Source: Betaproteobacteria bacterium HGW-Betaproteobacteria-12 (GTDB taxonomy: Bacteria; Pseudomonadota; Gammaproteobacteria; Burkholderiales; Rhodocyclaceae). From it: a stretch of DNA of 37,587 nucleotides. Of this stretch, positions 9,374 through 17,075 are shown piece by piece. The notes beneath the pieces are model-generated. The model searched no databases. It was not told the DNA's origin and was given only the letters and a program-made list of their open reading frames with translations. Numbering within the stretch: the stretch's first letter is position 1; the number at the start of each line of letters is the position of its first letter. Position numbers and translations under genes: made by a program. The stretch is taken from NCBI GenBank assembly GCA_002842345.1, contig PHCU01000022.1:1-37587 (forward strand), given 5' to 3'.

Positions 9374-10147
9374 ATGACTGGCCAGCACGTCCTTGCAGTT
9401 CATGGTTTGACGAAGGAGTTCAAAGGCTTCACTGCAGTCAGTAACGTTAGCTTGAACGTTGAGTGTGGTGCTATCCATGCGTTGATAGGGCCTAACGGCG
9501 CAGGCAAGACAACTTGCTTCAACCTGCTAACTAAATTCCTCGAGCCTACTGCTGGAACGATTGTTTTCAATGGAATTGACATTACCAGTGAAAAACCTGC
9601 GCAAATTGCACGTAGAGGGGTGGTTCGTTCCTTTCAGATTTCTGCAGTGTTTCCGCACCTCACTGTCCTTGAAAACGTTCGTATTGCTTTGCAGCGGAAG
9701 CTTGGTACGGCGATGTATTTTTGGCGTGACGAGAAAACTTTGGATGCGCTGAATCCTCGTGCAATGGAGTTGCTGGAAGAGGTTGACTTGGCGCCCTATG
9801 CAAGTCTTCTGGCTGTTGAGTTGCCCTATGGTCGGAAGCGTGCGCTTGAGATTGCTACCACTCTCGCGATGGATCCAATGCTGATGCTGTTGGACGAGCC
9901 GACACAAGGTATGGGCCATGAAGACGTTGATCGCGTCACGCAGCTTATTGCAAAGGTTCGCACTGGTCGAACGATTCTGATGGTCGAACACAATATGAGC
10001 GTCATTTCATCTATTGCGGACAAGATTACGGTTCTTCAGCGAGGTTCTATTTTGGCTGAAGGTAATTATCAAGAGGTCTCAAGCGACCCTCGCGTAATCG
10101 AGGCATATATGGGTGTTGCCGATGAGTCGTTGCAGGGGGCGCACTAA
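9374..10147 (+). CDS. Liv-type ABC transporter ATPase (LivG-like)
   Basis: ATP-binding subunit of a branched-chain-amino-acid-type (HAAT) importer at the inner face of the membrane, 257 residues. Walker A is GPNGAGKTT (39-47). The signature is the degenerate LPYGRKRALEIA typical of LivG rather than LSGGQ. Walker B is LMLLDEPTQGM and the switch His is in MVEHNMSVI. I chose ATG 9374 because the protein then begins a few residues before the conserved first strand; the TTG at 9350 adds eight residues without support. It is the first gene of a five-gene transporter set and overlaps the next gene by one base (TAATG). HAAT importers also carry amides, urea, aromatic acids and sulfonates, so the name does not fix the substrate. 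Confidence 0.93.
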   Translation: MTGQHVLAVHGLTKEFKGFTAVSNVSLNVECGAIHALIGPNGAGKTTCFNLLTKFLEPTAGTIVFNGIDITSEKPAQIARRGVVRSFQISAVFPHLTVLENVRIALQRKLGTAMYFWRDEKTLDALNPRAMELLEEVDLAPYASLLAVELPYGRKRALEIATTLAMDPMLMLLDEPTQGMGHEDVDRVTQLIAKVRTGRTILMVEHNMSVISSIADKITVLQRGSILAEGNYQEVSSDPRVIEAYMGVADESLQGAH

Positions 10148-10881
10148 TGAGCACTCCGGTCAACAACGTTCCAGCCGTGGCGGCAATTGAAATTAAGGAC
10201 TTGCAGGCATGGTATGGTGAGTCGCACATACTGCACGGGGTCGAAATATCGGTAAAAAAGGGGGAGGTTGTCACGCTTCTTGGGCGCAATGGTTCAGGAC
10301 GTACGACCACCCTTCGGGCAATCATGGGCTTGGTTGGGACCCGCAAAGGGTCGATCAAAGTTCATGGTACTGAGTCCATCAATATGCGTACCCACAATAT
10401 CGCGCATCTTGGACTTGGCTACTGCCCCGAAGAGCGGGGTATTTTTTCTAGCCTGTCCTGTGAGGAAAACCTGCTTCTTCCGCCTCGCTTAAAGGGCAGG
10501 TCAGAGGGTATGTCAATCGAAGAAATTTACGCGATGTTCCCCAATCTTGCGGAGCGGCGAAATAGCCAGGGCACACGTCTATCGGGCGGCGAACAGCAAA
10601 TGCTCGCTGTTGGACGGATTCTACGTACTGGCGCTGACATCCTGTTGCTGGACGAAATATCCGAAGGTCTGGCCCCTGTAATCGTTCAGGCGCTCGCCGG
10701 AATGATTCGAGCCCTACGCGCCAAGGGATACACGATCGTGATGGTTGAGCAGAACTTCCGTTTTGCTGCTCCGCTTGCTGATCGATTCTATGTGATGGAA
10801 CACGGCACGATTGTTGAGCGCTTCGATGCAAAGCAATTGGAGGAAAAGCTACCTGTGCTGAATGAATTGCTCGGCGTTTGA
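10147..10881 (+). CDS. Liv-type ABC transporter ATPase (LivF-like)
   Basis: Second ATPase of the importer, 244 residues. The signature RLSGGEQQMLAVGR and Walker B DILLLDEISEGL are intact, and VEQNFRFA contains the usual LivF Q/N in place of the switch His. Odd feature: Walker A reads GRNGSGRTT (46-54), with Arg52 where nearly all P-loops have Lys. The arrangement is clean, with no frameshift, so it is unlikely to be a sequencing error. It pairs with the upstream LivG-like subunit, overlapping it by one base, which suggests 1:1 translational coupling. The N-terminus carries about 12 residues before the first strand, a little longer than usual. Confidence 0.93.
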   Translation: MSTPVNNVPAVAAIEIKDLQAWYGESHILHGVEISVKKGEVVTLLGRNGSGRTTTLRAIMGLVGTRKGSIKVHGTESINMRTHNIAHLGLGYCPEERGIFSSLSCEENLLLPPRLKGRSEGMSIEEIYAMFPNLAERRNSQGTRLSGGEQQMLAVGRILRTGADILLLDEISEGLAPVIVQALAGMIRALRAKGYTIVMVEQNFRFAAPLADRFYVMEHGTIVERFDAKQLEEKLPVLNELLGV

Positions 10882-10966
10882 TCGGCTGGAAATCAATTTA
10901 CCTCGCATTTCCATTACAGGAAGCGCGAACCTTGTAGCAGCTTAATAATACTGAGGAGATAATTTC

Positions 10967-12169
10967 ATGAAAAAAGCAAAACAGGCCATTATTGTTTCGG
11001 CTTTGTCTATCTATTTTGGCGCTGCTAATGCACAGATTTCTGGTGACGCCGTGAAGATCGGTTTCGTTACCGATATGTCCAGTGTCTATGCCGACCAAGA
11101 CGGTAAAAATGGTGCAGAAGCAGTTCGAATGGCAATTGAAGATTTTGGTGGAAAGGTCCTCGGTAAGCCGATTGAACTGGTAACTGCTGATCATCAAAAT
11201 AAGGCAGACATTGCTGCCTCGAAAGCCCGAGAGTGGATAGATCAGAATGGCGTCGATTTTATCCTTGGAGGTACTAATTCCGGCACCGCACTTGCAGTAT
11301 CAGGCATCGCCAAAGACAAGAAAAGAGTTTACATCAATGTTGGTGCAGCATCCAATAAGCTGACCAACGAAGATTGTTCTCCTTACACGATTCACTATGC
11401 CCATGACACGGTTGCCCTATCCAAGGTAACTGGCTCCGCCATTTTAAAGCGGGATGGGAAAAGCTGGTTTTTCCTGACGGCTGACTATGTCTTTGGCCAT
11501 TCGCTTGAGGCAGATGCAAGCACAGTTGTAAAAGCAAAAGGGGGCACTGTACTCGGCGCGGTCCGCCATCCCTTGAACACTTCAGATTTCTCGTCATTTC
11601 TGATTCAGGCCCAAGGTTCGAAAGCGCAAGTTTTGGGCTTGGCAAATGCAGGTGCTGACTTCTCGAATACCGTCAAATCGGCGCGTGAATTTGGCATCAA
11701 CAAGTCGATGAAAGTTGTTGGCCTGCTCGTTCAGATGACCGATATCTATAGTTTGGGTCTGAAAAATGCCGGCGGACTTTTGTTTGCAGACAGCTTTTAC
11801 TGGGACCAGAATGATGAAACCAGAAAGTTTGCGAAGCGCTTTTTCGAGCGCACCAAGAAAATGCCGACTGCCTTGCAAGCTGCCGACTATTCAGCGACTG
11901 CAAACTATCTGAATGCGGTAAAGGCCTCGGGATCCGATGATGCAGACAAGGTTATCGCGTATTTGAAGAAGACCCCGATTAACGATTTTTATGGAAAAGG
12001 GGTGATTCGCAAAGATGGCCGTTATATCCATGACATGTATCTAATGCAGGCGAAGACTCCAGAAGAATCCAAGGGCCCTTGGGATCTGATGAAGGTTGTG
12101 GACACTGTTCCAGGCGACGAGGCATTCCTACCGGTATCGGAATCCAAATGTTCGCTGCTAAAGATTTGA
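10967..12169 (+). CDS. periplasmic substrate-binding protein of Liv-type ABC importer
   Basis: Type-1 periplasmic-binding protein, 400 residues. A typical signal peptide (MKKAKQAIIV, hydrophobic core, then AANA before QISG) gives export to the periplasm with cleavage after about residue 22. The mature protein opens with VKIGFVTDMSSVYADQDGKNG, the classic first strand and loop of HAAT binding proteins, and later has FILGGTNSGTALAVSGIAKDKK and FLTADYVFGHSLEADAS. A GAGGAG ribosome-binding site precedes ATG 10967. It follows livF-like after 85 bases. The binding pocket cannot be assigned to a ligand by eye; it groups with the set often annotated as ABC transporter substrate-binding protein without ligand. 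Confidence 0.93.
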   Translation: MKKAKQAIIVSALSIYFGAANAQISGDAVKIGFVTDMSSVYADQDGKNGAEAVRMAIEDFGGKVLGKPIELVTADHQNKADIAASKAREWIDQNGVDFILGGTNSGTALAVSGIAKDKKRVYINVGAASNKLTNEDCSPYTIHYAHDTVALSKVTGSAILKRDGKSWFFLTADYVFGHSLEADASTVVKAKGGTVLGAVRHPLNTSDFSSFLIQAQGSKAQVLGLANAGADFSNTVKSAREFGINKSMKVVGLLVQMTDIYSLGLKNAGGLLFADSFYWDQNDETRKFAKRFFERTKKMPTALQAADYSATANYLNAVKASGSDDADKVIAYLKKTPINDFYGKGVIRKDGRYIHDMYLMQAKTPEESKGPWDLMKVVDTVPGDEAFLPVSESKCSLLKI

Positions 12170-12267
12170 ATCAACCACGTCTGCCGCAAGGCCAACAAAG
12201 ATCAGTCGGGTGATGTGCTACCTCCTCCTTGGGGGGGGTCACTCGCTGGTAATGCGGAAAAATCACC

Positions 12268-13152
12268 ATGGAAATTTTAGGCATATCTTTGCAAGCTCTA
12301 TTAAGCCAACTCCTATTAGGGCTCGTAAATGGTTCGTTTTATGCGGTATTGAGCCTTGGCCTAGCCGTAATCTTTGGCTTGCTGAATGTAATCAACTTTG
12401 CCCATGGCGCCCTGTTTATGCTGGGAGCAATGCTGGCATGGTTGGGGCTTGAGTCACTTGGGCTGAATTATTGGTGGATGCTGGTTCTATCACCACTTAC
12501 GGTGGGAGCAATCGGGATACTGATTGAACGAACACTTTTACAGTGGATTTACAAGTTGGACCATATCTATGGGCTCTTGCTGACTTTGGGAATAACACTC
12601 TTCATTGAGGGGGCATTCCGGTCAAGGTTTGGTGGCTCCGGTTTGCCTTATTCTTCTCCAGATCAACTGCTGGGCGGAATCGACGTTGGGTTCATGACCC
12701 TTCCGATTTACCGCGCATTTGTAGTGGTTGTTTCGTTGCTCACTTGTGTGGGTACTTGGTTCGTAATCGAGCGAACCAAAATCGGTGCCTATTTGCGTGC
12801 AGGAACTGAAAATCCGAGGCTGGTTGAAGCGTTTGGCGTGAACGTTCCGTTAATGGTGACACTAACTTATGGGTTTGGAGTTGCACTCGCAGGATTCGCT
12901 GGGGTCCTGGCTGCTCCGGTCATGCAGGTGTCGCCGCTAATGGGGCAAAACCTCATCATCGTGGTGTTTGCTGTCGTCGTAATTGGCGGGATGGGGTCGA
13001 TCTTTGGTTCTGTCGTGACAGGTTTAGCACTGGGTGTCATTGAAGGCATAACCAAAGTGATTTATCCGGAAGCATCAGCCACGACCGTGTTTGTAATCAT
13101 GGTAGTTGTTCTGATGATCCGGCCGGCCGGCCTGTTTGGCAAAGTTCGTTGA
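12268..13152 (+). CDS. Liv-type ABC permease (LivH-like)
   Basis: Inner-membrane permease, 294 residues, with about eight hydrophobic segments. Family motifs: LGLVNGSFYAVLSLGLAVIF near the N-terminus, NVINFAHGALFMLGA, the cytoplasmic GAYLRAGTENPRLVEAFGVN coupling loop, VVFAVVVIGGMGSIFGSV, and MIRPAGLFGK at the C-terminus. It forms the pore with the LivM-like protein that starts 13 bases later. A weak purine stretch precedes ATG 12268. The 98-base gap from the binding-protein gene contains a run of eight G (12231-12238), which could slip but lies outside any CDS. Confidence 0.93.
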   Translation: MEILGISLQALLSQLLLGLVNGSFYAVLSLGLAVIFGLLNVINFAHGALFMLGAMLAWLGLESLGLNYWWMLVLSPLTVGAIGILIERTLLQWIYKLDHIYGLLLTLGITLFIEGAFRSRFGGSGLPYSSPDQLLGGIDVGFMTLPIYRAFVVVVSLLTCVGTWFVIERTKIGAYLRAGTENPRLVEAFGVNVPLMVTLTYGFGVALAGFAGVLAAPVMQVSPLMGQNLIIVVFAVVVIGGMGSIFGSVVTGLALGVIEGITKVIYPEASATTVFVIMVVVLMIRPAGLFGKVR

Positions 13153-13165
13153 GAGAATTCGTCCA

Positions 13166-14140
13166 ATGAGAAACAACAAAATCCTATATGGCCTACTAGC
13201 TATTGGCCTTTGCGCAGCACCGTTCGCAGGCGTGTATCCCGTTTTCATTCTTAAGTTACTTTGCTTTGGTTTGTTTGCCTGTGCCTTTAATCTCCTTATT
13301 GGTTTTTCTGGATTGGTTTCCTTTGGTCACGCTGCCTTCTTTGGTGGTGCTGGCTACGTTTGTGGCTACTTCATTAAAGCCTATGGGTTTAGCCCAGAGA
13401 TTGGGGTCATAGCCGGAACGCTATTTGCAGCCTTTGTCGGACTCTGCATGGCGATGGTTGCAATTAAGCGTGAAGGTATCTATTTTTCGATGATCACGCT
13501 CGCAACCTCACAATTAATTTTTTTCTACTTTCTACAGTCGCCATGGACGGGCGGCGAGGATGGTTTGCAAGGAATTCCTCGAGGCAATTTGTTCGGGTTT
13601 ATCAGTCTAGAAAATGATCGTGTGATCTATTTCTTTGTGCTGGCCGTAATCGCGGTGGCATTTTGGTTACTTGTACGAATTGTGCATTCTCCGTTTGGGC
13701 AGATTCTTCGTGCGATCAAAGAATCAGAGTCCAGAGCAACATCACTGGGATATGACACACAGCGATTCAAACTTACTGCGTTTGTATTGTCGGCAGCACT
13801 GACCGGCCTTGCTGGTGCCTTGAAAGTCTTGGTGATGGGTTTTGAAACACTGACCGACGTGCACTGGTCCATGTCTGGCTTGGTGATTCTAATGACCCTT
13901 GTTGGCGGATTGGGGACGTTCATTGGGCCGTTTGTCGGTGCCGTAATCATAATTGCCCTGGAAAATAAGCTCGGAGACATCGGTACTGTAATGGCCACTG
14001 CGACTGGGATTGATATGTTTAACGTCTTGGGTGAGTCGGTTACAACGGTGACGGGATTGATCTTCATTGTTTGTGTGCTGTTGTTTAGGCGAGGTGTGAT
14101 GGGGGAAATCATTCACAGGTTGCCCGCAAAATCAAACTGA
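13166..14140 (+). CDS. Liv-type ABC permease (LivM-like)
   Basis: Second permease subunit, 324 residues, multi-pass. Diagnostic strings are FNLLIGFSGLVSFGHAAFFG, the coupling loop GQILRAIKESESRATSLGYD, and VILMTLVGGLGTFIGPFVGA. I use ATG 13166, which has GAGAG eight bases upstream and follows the livH-like stop by 13 bases; the alternative at 13136 would overlap livH and add ten charged residues before the first membrane helix. It ends just before the universal stress protein gene. The substrate is not deducible. Confidence 0.93.
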   Translation: MRNNKILYGLLAIGLCAAPFAGVYPVFILKLLCFGLFACAFNLLIGFSGLVSFGHAAFFGGAGYVCGYFIKAYGFSPEIGVIAGTLFAAFVGLCMAMVAIKREGIYFSMITLATSQLIFFYFLQSPWTGGEDGLQGIPRGNLFGFISLENDRVIYFFVLAVIAVAFWLLVRIVHSPFGQILRAIKESESRATSLGYDTQRFKLTAFVLSAALTGLAGALKVLVMGFETLTDVHWSMSGLVILMTLVGGLGTFIGPFVGAVIIIALENKLGDIGTVMATATGIDMFNVLGESVTTVTGLIFIVCVLLFRRGVMGEIIHRLPAKSN

Positions 14141-14171
14141 TTTAATACACAAATCAAATCGGAGAATAGAA

Positions 14172-14984
14172 ATGTCGATAAAGGATATTCTGGTCCATTT
14201 GGATCAGGGTGAGCGCTCGAAAGTGCGCCTGCAAATTGCAATTGAGTTGGCCCAAAGACACAACGCAAGATTGATCGGTCTTTTTGCACAAAAGGCGAAA
14301 TCCGAAAACGTTGGTTTGGTCTCGAAATGGCCGAGCGCTGAATATGTGTCAGCAGAAAACATCTGCCGCATAATGTTTAACGAAGCGATTGCTGGGCGAG
14401 TTCGTGCGGAGTGGAATGATCTCAATCGGGGTAGTGATGCGGCCATTGTTACAGGGGTCACAGAATTTGCCCGATATGCTGATCTCGTCATTCTGGGGCA
14501 GAGCAACACCCGTTCCGAAGACTATGTGCCAAGCGAGTTAATTGAGCAGGTTGTCATTAATTCTGGAACACCTGTACTGGTCATTCCCTATGTCGGTGAA
14601 TTCACTTCTGCTTTCAAGCGCCCATTGATTGCCTGGAACAACTCAAGGGAGGCTGTGCATGCCATTCGTGATGCCCTACCGTTGCTGCAAGGCTCTGACG
14701 AGGCAGTTATTGTTTCCTTGGATACCCGAATTGACGAGGCAAATAGTTCGTGCTTAGCCATTGCTGAGCATCTTTACCTGCACGGTGTTAAATCGACGAC
14801 GGATACCCTTCAAATTGTAGATATTGGAACAATGGATGCCTTGTTGAACAAGGTCTCTGACTGCCAGTCCGATTTGCTGGTTATGGGGGGGCATGGACAT
14901 CTTGGATTCCCGTTCTTCACCCAAGGAGCTGGAACAAGACACATCCTGAAAACCATGACAGTCCCGGTTGTTATGTCCAACTAG
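14172..14984 (+). CDS. tandem-domain universal stress protein
   Basis: UspA-superfamily protein, 270 residues, built of two Usp-like halves. The first starts SIKDILVHLDQGERSKVRLQIAIELAQ (split here: SIKDILVHLDQGERSK) with VILGQSNT and VLVIPYVG closing it. The second contains RPLIAWNNSREAVHAIRDAL and ends in LLVMGGHGHLGFPFF and VPVVMSN. The ATP-binding G-2x-G-9x-G pattern is readable as G-GH-G, nine residues, G, but is followed by Ala instead of the usual Ser or Thr. GGAG lies eight bases before ATG. It is 31 bases after livM-like and so probably the last gene of the transporter operon. Usp genes are occasionally found with transporters, where a regulatory role is suspected. Confidence 0.88.
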   Translation: MSIKDILVHLDQGERSKVRLQIAIELAQRHNARLIGLFAQKAKSENVGLVSKWPSAEYVSAENICRIMFNEAIAGRVRAEWNDLNRGSDAAIVTGVTEFARYADLVILGQSNTRSEDYVPSELIEQVVINSGTPVLVIPYVGEFTSAFKRPLIAWNNSREAVHAIRDALPLLQGSDEAVIVSLDTRIDEANSSCLAIAEHLYLHGVKSTTDTLQIVDIGTMDALLNKVSDCQSDLLVMGGHGHLGFPFFTQGAGTRHILKTMTVPVVMSN

Positions 14985-15132
14985 GTGAAAAAGCATTCCG
15001 AGTGTTGTTGTGAAATTCGATTAAGGAATCTCTGAACAACCCCCTGTTTTTCGGCACGCTGCCATAAAAGTTGAGGCTGTACCGGTTTCGTACCAGTCTT
15101 AACTGGAAATTTCCGGCTGTGCGCCAGGTCGC

Positions 15133-15325
15133 ATTGAGGATCGGCATGCCGTAGATGGGGCTCACCTTGTCGGTTCCGGCCGACGTATTCACCACATCGT
15201 TGGCCCACATGATCAGGGCCACATCGGCCTGGCTGAACTCGCTATTTGGTCTCGTCGAGATAGAAGATCTTGTCGTATGGCATGCCGGCACATTCATGTG
15301 CCCCGGTATGCGTCCGACCACCCGG
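15133..15325 (-). pseudogene. pntB: NAD(P) transhydrogenase beta subunit (pntB) fragment
   Basis: The minus strand reads pieces of the NADP-binding domain III of PntB: VVGRIPGHMNV, then in a shifted frame MPYDKIFYLDET, then SEFSQADVALIMWANDVVN with TDKVSPIYGMPIL. In intact PntB these occur in the same order (GRMPGHMNV, VPYDKIF, DVALVIGANDVVNP, SPIYGMPIL). Frame changes between pieces and the loss of everything before and after show this is a decayed fragment. Downstream of GMPIL homology stops. It occupies the gap between the stress protein and the TTGCAC element, so it probably arrived by rearrangement like the enolase fragment. Confidence 0.85.
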
Positions 15326-15456
15326 TCGCGTGCTTGTACTGAACTTTGTTGGCACAAGTCGAGTTGTGACAAATCGCTCGCTATGTTTTGCGCAAAATAG
15401 ATGGTTTGTTAATTTTGTATTTGCATGCGGCGGTTGTTGGATATACAAATAGAAGC

Positions 15457-15553
15457 GTGCAAAAAAAGTTAGTAAGTTGCACTTGTATTGCACTAATTGT
15501 TGCGCTACATTGAGTCTGGTTTCACGCCTTTATCAACCATAGGCGCATTGCAC
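15457..15553 (+). promoter_or_regulatory. phased TTGCAC operator cluster upstream of dehydrogenase operon
   Basis: GTGCAA (15457-15462, inverted), TTGCAC (15477), TTGCAC (15488), TTGCGC (15500) and TTGCAC (15548). The three consecutive direct copies are 11 and 12 bases apart, the same spacing as at 9114/9125/9137, and intervening bases are partly conserved too (TTGCACT at the start, TA-TT between the second and third copies). The inverted GTGCAA with TTGCAC 15477 forms a 6-bp inverted repeat. It ends 50-100 bases before the first gene. A TTGCAT is also present at 15421. Confidence 0.6.
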
Positions 15554-15602
15554 TGGCAACCCTGAGCCAGGCACAACCGCCACCTTCGTTAGGAGAAGAC
15601 AA

Positions 15603-16910
15603 GTGATCACTTATCTCAAGCATGGCCGTAGCGACGAACTGAAGACCGACGACGAAAGTAAGGTCCGGGAAACCGTCACCGGAATTCTTGCCGACGTTCA
15701 AGCCCGTGGCGATGCTGCTGTAGCAGAGCTATCCAAAAAGTTTGACAATTGGGAGCCTGCGAGCTTTCGTCTCACGCAGGACGAAATCGCTGCATGCGTT
15801 AATTCGCTTTCTACTGGACAGCGCTCGGATATCGAATTTGCACAGGCTCAAGTGCGCCGTTTTGCACAAGCTCAACGCGACTCGATGCACGATGTCGAAA
15901 TTGAAACGATTCCTGGTGTTGTTCTCGGGCACACCAATATGCCCGTTGCCAGTGTTGCCTGCTACGTCCCGGGCGGCAAGTTCCCACTGGTTGCTTCGGC
16001 GCATATGGGGGTCGTTACCGCAAAGGTAGCCGGCGTGCCGCGAATCATTACGGCCTCCCCTCCTGTTCAGGGCAAGCCGAATCCTGCGGTTGTTGCCGCA
16101 ATGCATCTTGGCGGCGCTGATGAGATTTACACTTTTGGTGGTGTTCAGGCTATCGCAGCGATGGCACTTGGTACCCAAACTATCGAGCCAGTTTCCATGG
16201 TCGTTGGACCGGGTAACGCGTTCGTGGCTGAAGCAAAGCGTCAACTGTTTGGCCGAATCGGTATTGACCTGATTGCTGGCCCGTCTGAAACGTTGGTTAT
16301 CGCTGATGACAGCGTGGATGCAGAGTTGTGTGCAACGGACCTGCTGGGCCAAGCAGAACACGGATTCAATACTCCAGCAGTCCTGCTGACCAATTCCAGG
16401 AAGCTCGCAGAAGACACGATCAAGGAAATTGAGCGCCTGCTCAAGATCCTGCCAACTGCCAATACTGCGGGTGTGTCGTGGCGTGATTACGGCGAAGTTA
16501 TCGTTTGCGACACGATCGATGAAATGGTTCAGGTTGCAGATCAGATCGCATCGGAACACGTACAGGTGATGACGCGTGATCCCGATTATTTCCTGAAGAA
16601 CATGCGCAACTACGGTGCTCTGTTCCTCGGCGCCCGCACCAACGTTGCATATGGTGACAAGGTGATCGGCACGAATCACACCTTGCCCACGGGCAAGGCA
16701 GCTCGTTACACCGGTGGTCTTTGGGTTGGCAAGTTTATTAAGACCTGCACCTATCAACGCGTCACAACGGATGAGGCAAGTGCGTTGATTGGCTCCTATT
16801 GCTCACGCCTTTGTGCAATCGAAGGAATGATCGCACACGGTGAGCAAGCCAATATTCGTGTCCGTCGATATGGTCACCGTGACGTGCCTTACGCGGGCGT
16901 GGCCGAGTAA
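15603..16910 (+). CDS. HisD-family dehydrogenase, sulfopropanediol dehydrogenase (HpsN)-like
   Basis: 435 residues of the histidinol-dehydrogenase fold, a zinc- and NAD-dependent enzyme oxidising an alcohol through an aldehyde to an acid. Zinc and catalytic residues are kept: Gln and His in GQAEHG, Glu-His in [12 protein letters not shown], Asp in [15 protein letters not shown], His in EGMIAHGEQ. The substrate region differs from true His[21 protein letters not shown] replaces the YPS-type motif. That variant is the one I associate with HpsN, which turns (R)-2,3-dihydroxypropane-1-sulfonate into (R)-sulfolactate. No his genes are nearby; instead two further dehydrogenase genes follow, as in hps clusters. 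GTG start with AGGAGA eight bases upstream. The HpsN assignment is inference; other polyols are possible. Confidence 0.85.
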   Translation: MITYLKHGRSDELKTDDESKVRETVTGILADVQARGDAAVAELSKKFDNWEPASFRLTQDEIAACVNSLSTGQRSDIEFAQAQVRRFAQAQRDSMHDVEIETIPGVVLGHTNMPVASVACYVPGGKFPLVASAHMGVVTAKVAGVPRIITASPPVQGKPNPAVVAAMHLGGADEIYTFGGVQAIAAMALGTQTIEPVSMVVGPGNAFVAEAKRQLFGRIGIDLIAGPSETLVIADDSVDAELCATDLLGQAEHGFNTPAVLLTNSRKLAEDTIKEIERLLKILPTANTAGVSWRDYGEVIVCDTIDEMVQVADQIASEHVQVMTRDPDYFLKNMRNYGALFLGARTNVAYGDKVIGTNHTLPTGKAARYTGGLWVGKFIKTCTYQRVTTDEASALIGSYCSRLCAIEGMIAHGEQANIRVRRYGHRDVPYAGVAE

Positions 16911-16931
16911 CTACGAGAGCCAGAGGTAATC

Positions 16932-17075
16932 ATGCGCGACAACTCATTAAATTCCCTTTTTTCTGTCTCGGCGTCAAGTCTATCGGCTATGAATGGCTCG
17001 AGTTCTGCGGTTTCGATAACCACTTTTGCGCGGGACATAAAGTCGCGGCAGAAAATGCGAGGATGCTATGAATAA
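16932..17075 (+). CDS. possible 47-aa ORF overlapping the next start
   Basis: ATG 16932 has AGAGG five bases upstream and gives a Ser-rich 47-residue peptide (NSLNSLFSVSASSLSAMNG) whose TAA overlaps the next gene's first codons (ATGAATAAG). The layout would suit a short coupling peptide, but the composition gives no family and it may simply be decayed sequence between two operon genes. Confidence 0.3.
   Translation: MRDNSLNSLFSVSASSLSAMNGSSSAVSITTFARDIKSRQKMRGCYE

Larger units (their letters stand above)
14985..15602. other. 618-bp intergenic region
   Basis: Holds, left to right, about 150 bases without recognised content, the pntB fragment (15133-15325), about 95 bases of unassigned sequence, and the TTGCAC regulatory cluster (15457-15553) with the ribosome-binding site of the dehydrogenase operon (AGGAGA before GTG 15603). 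No terminator for the upstream operon was found. Confidence 0.5.

Noticed and set aside
12231-12238. Run of eight G as a phase-variation tract
   Set aside because: It lies between genes, not within a CDS or between promoter boxes that I can identify; no support for a switch.
15729-16757. 342-codon minus-strand open frame
   Set aside because: Lies fully antisense to the well-conserved HisD-family gene and has no family motif; a shadow.
15603-16910. Histidinol dehydrogenase for histidine synthesis
   Set aside because: No other his genes nearby, substrate motif differs from true HisD, and it heads a catabolic dehydrogenase operon.
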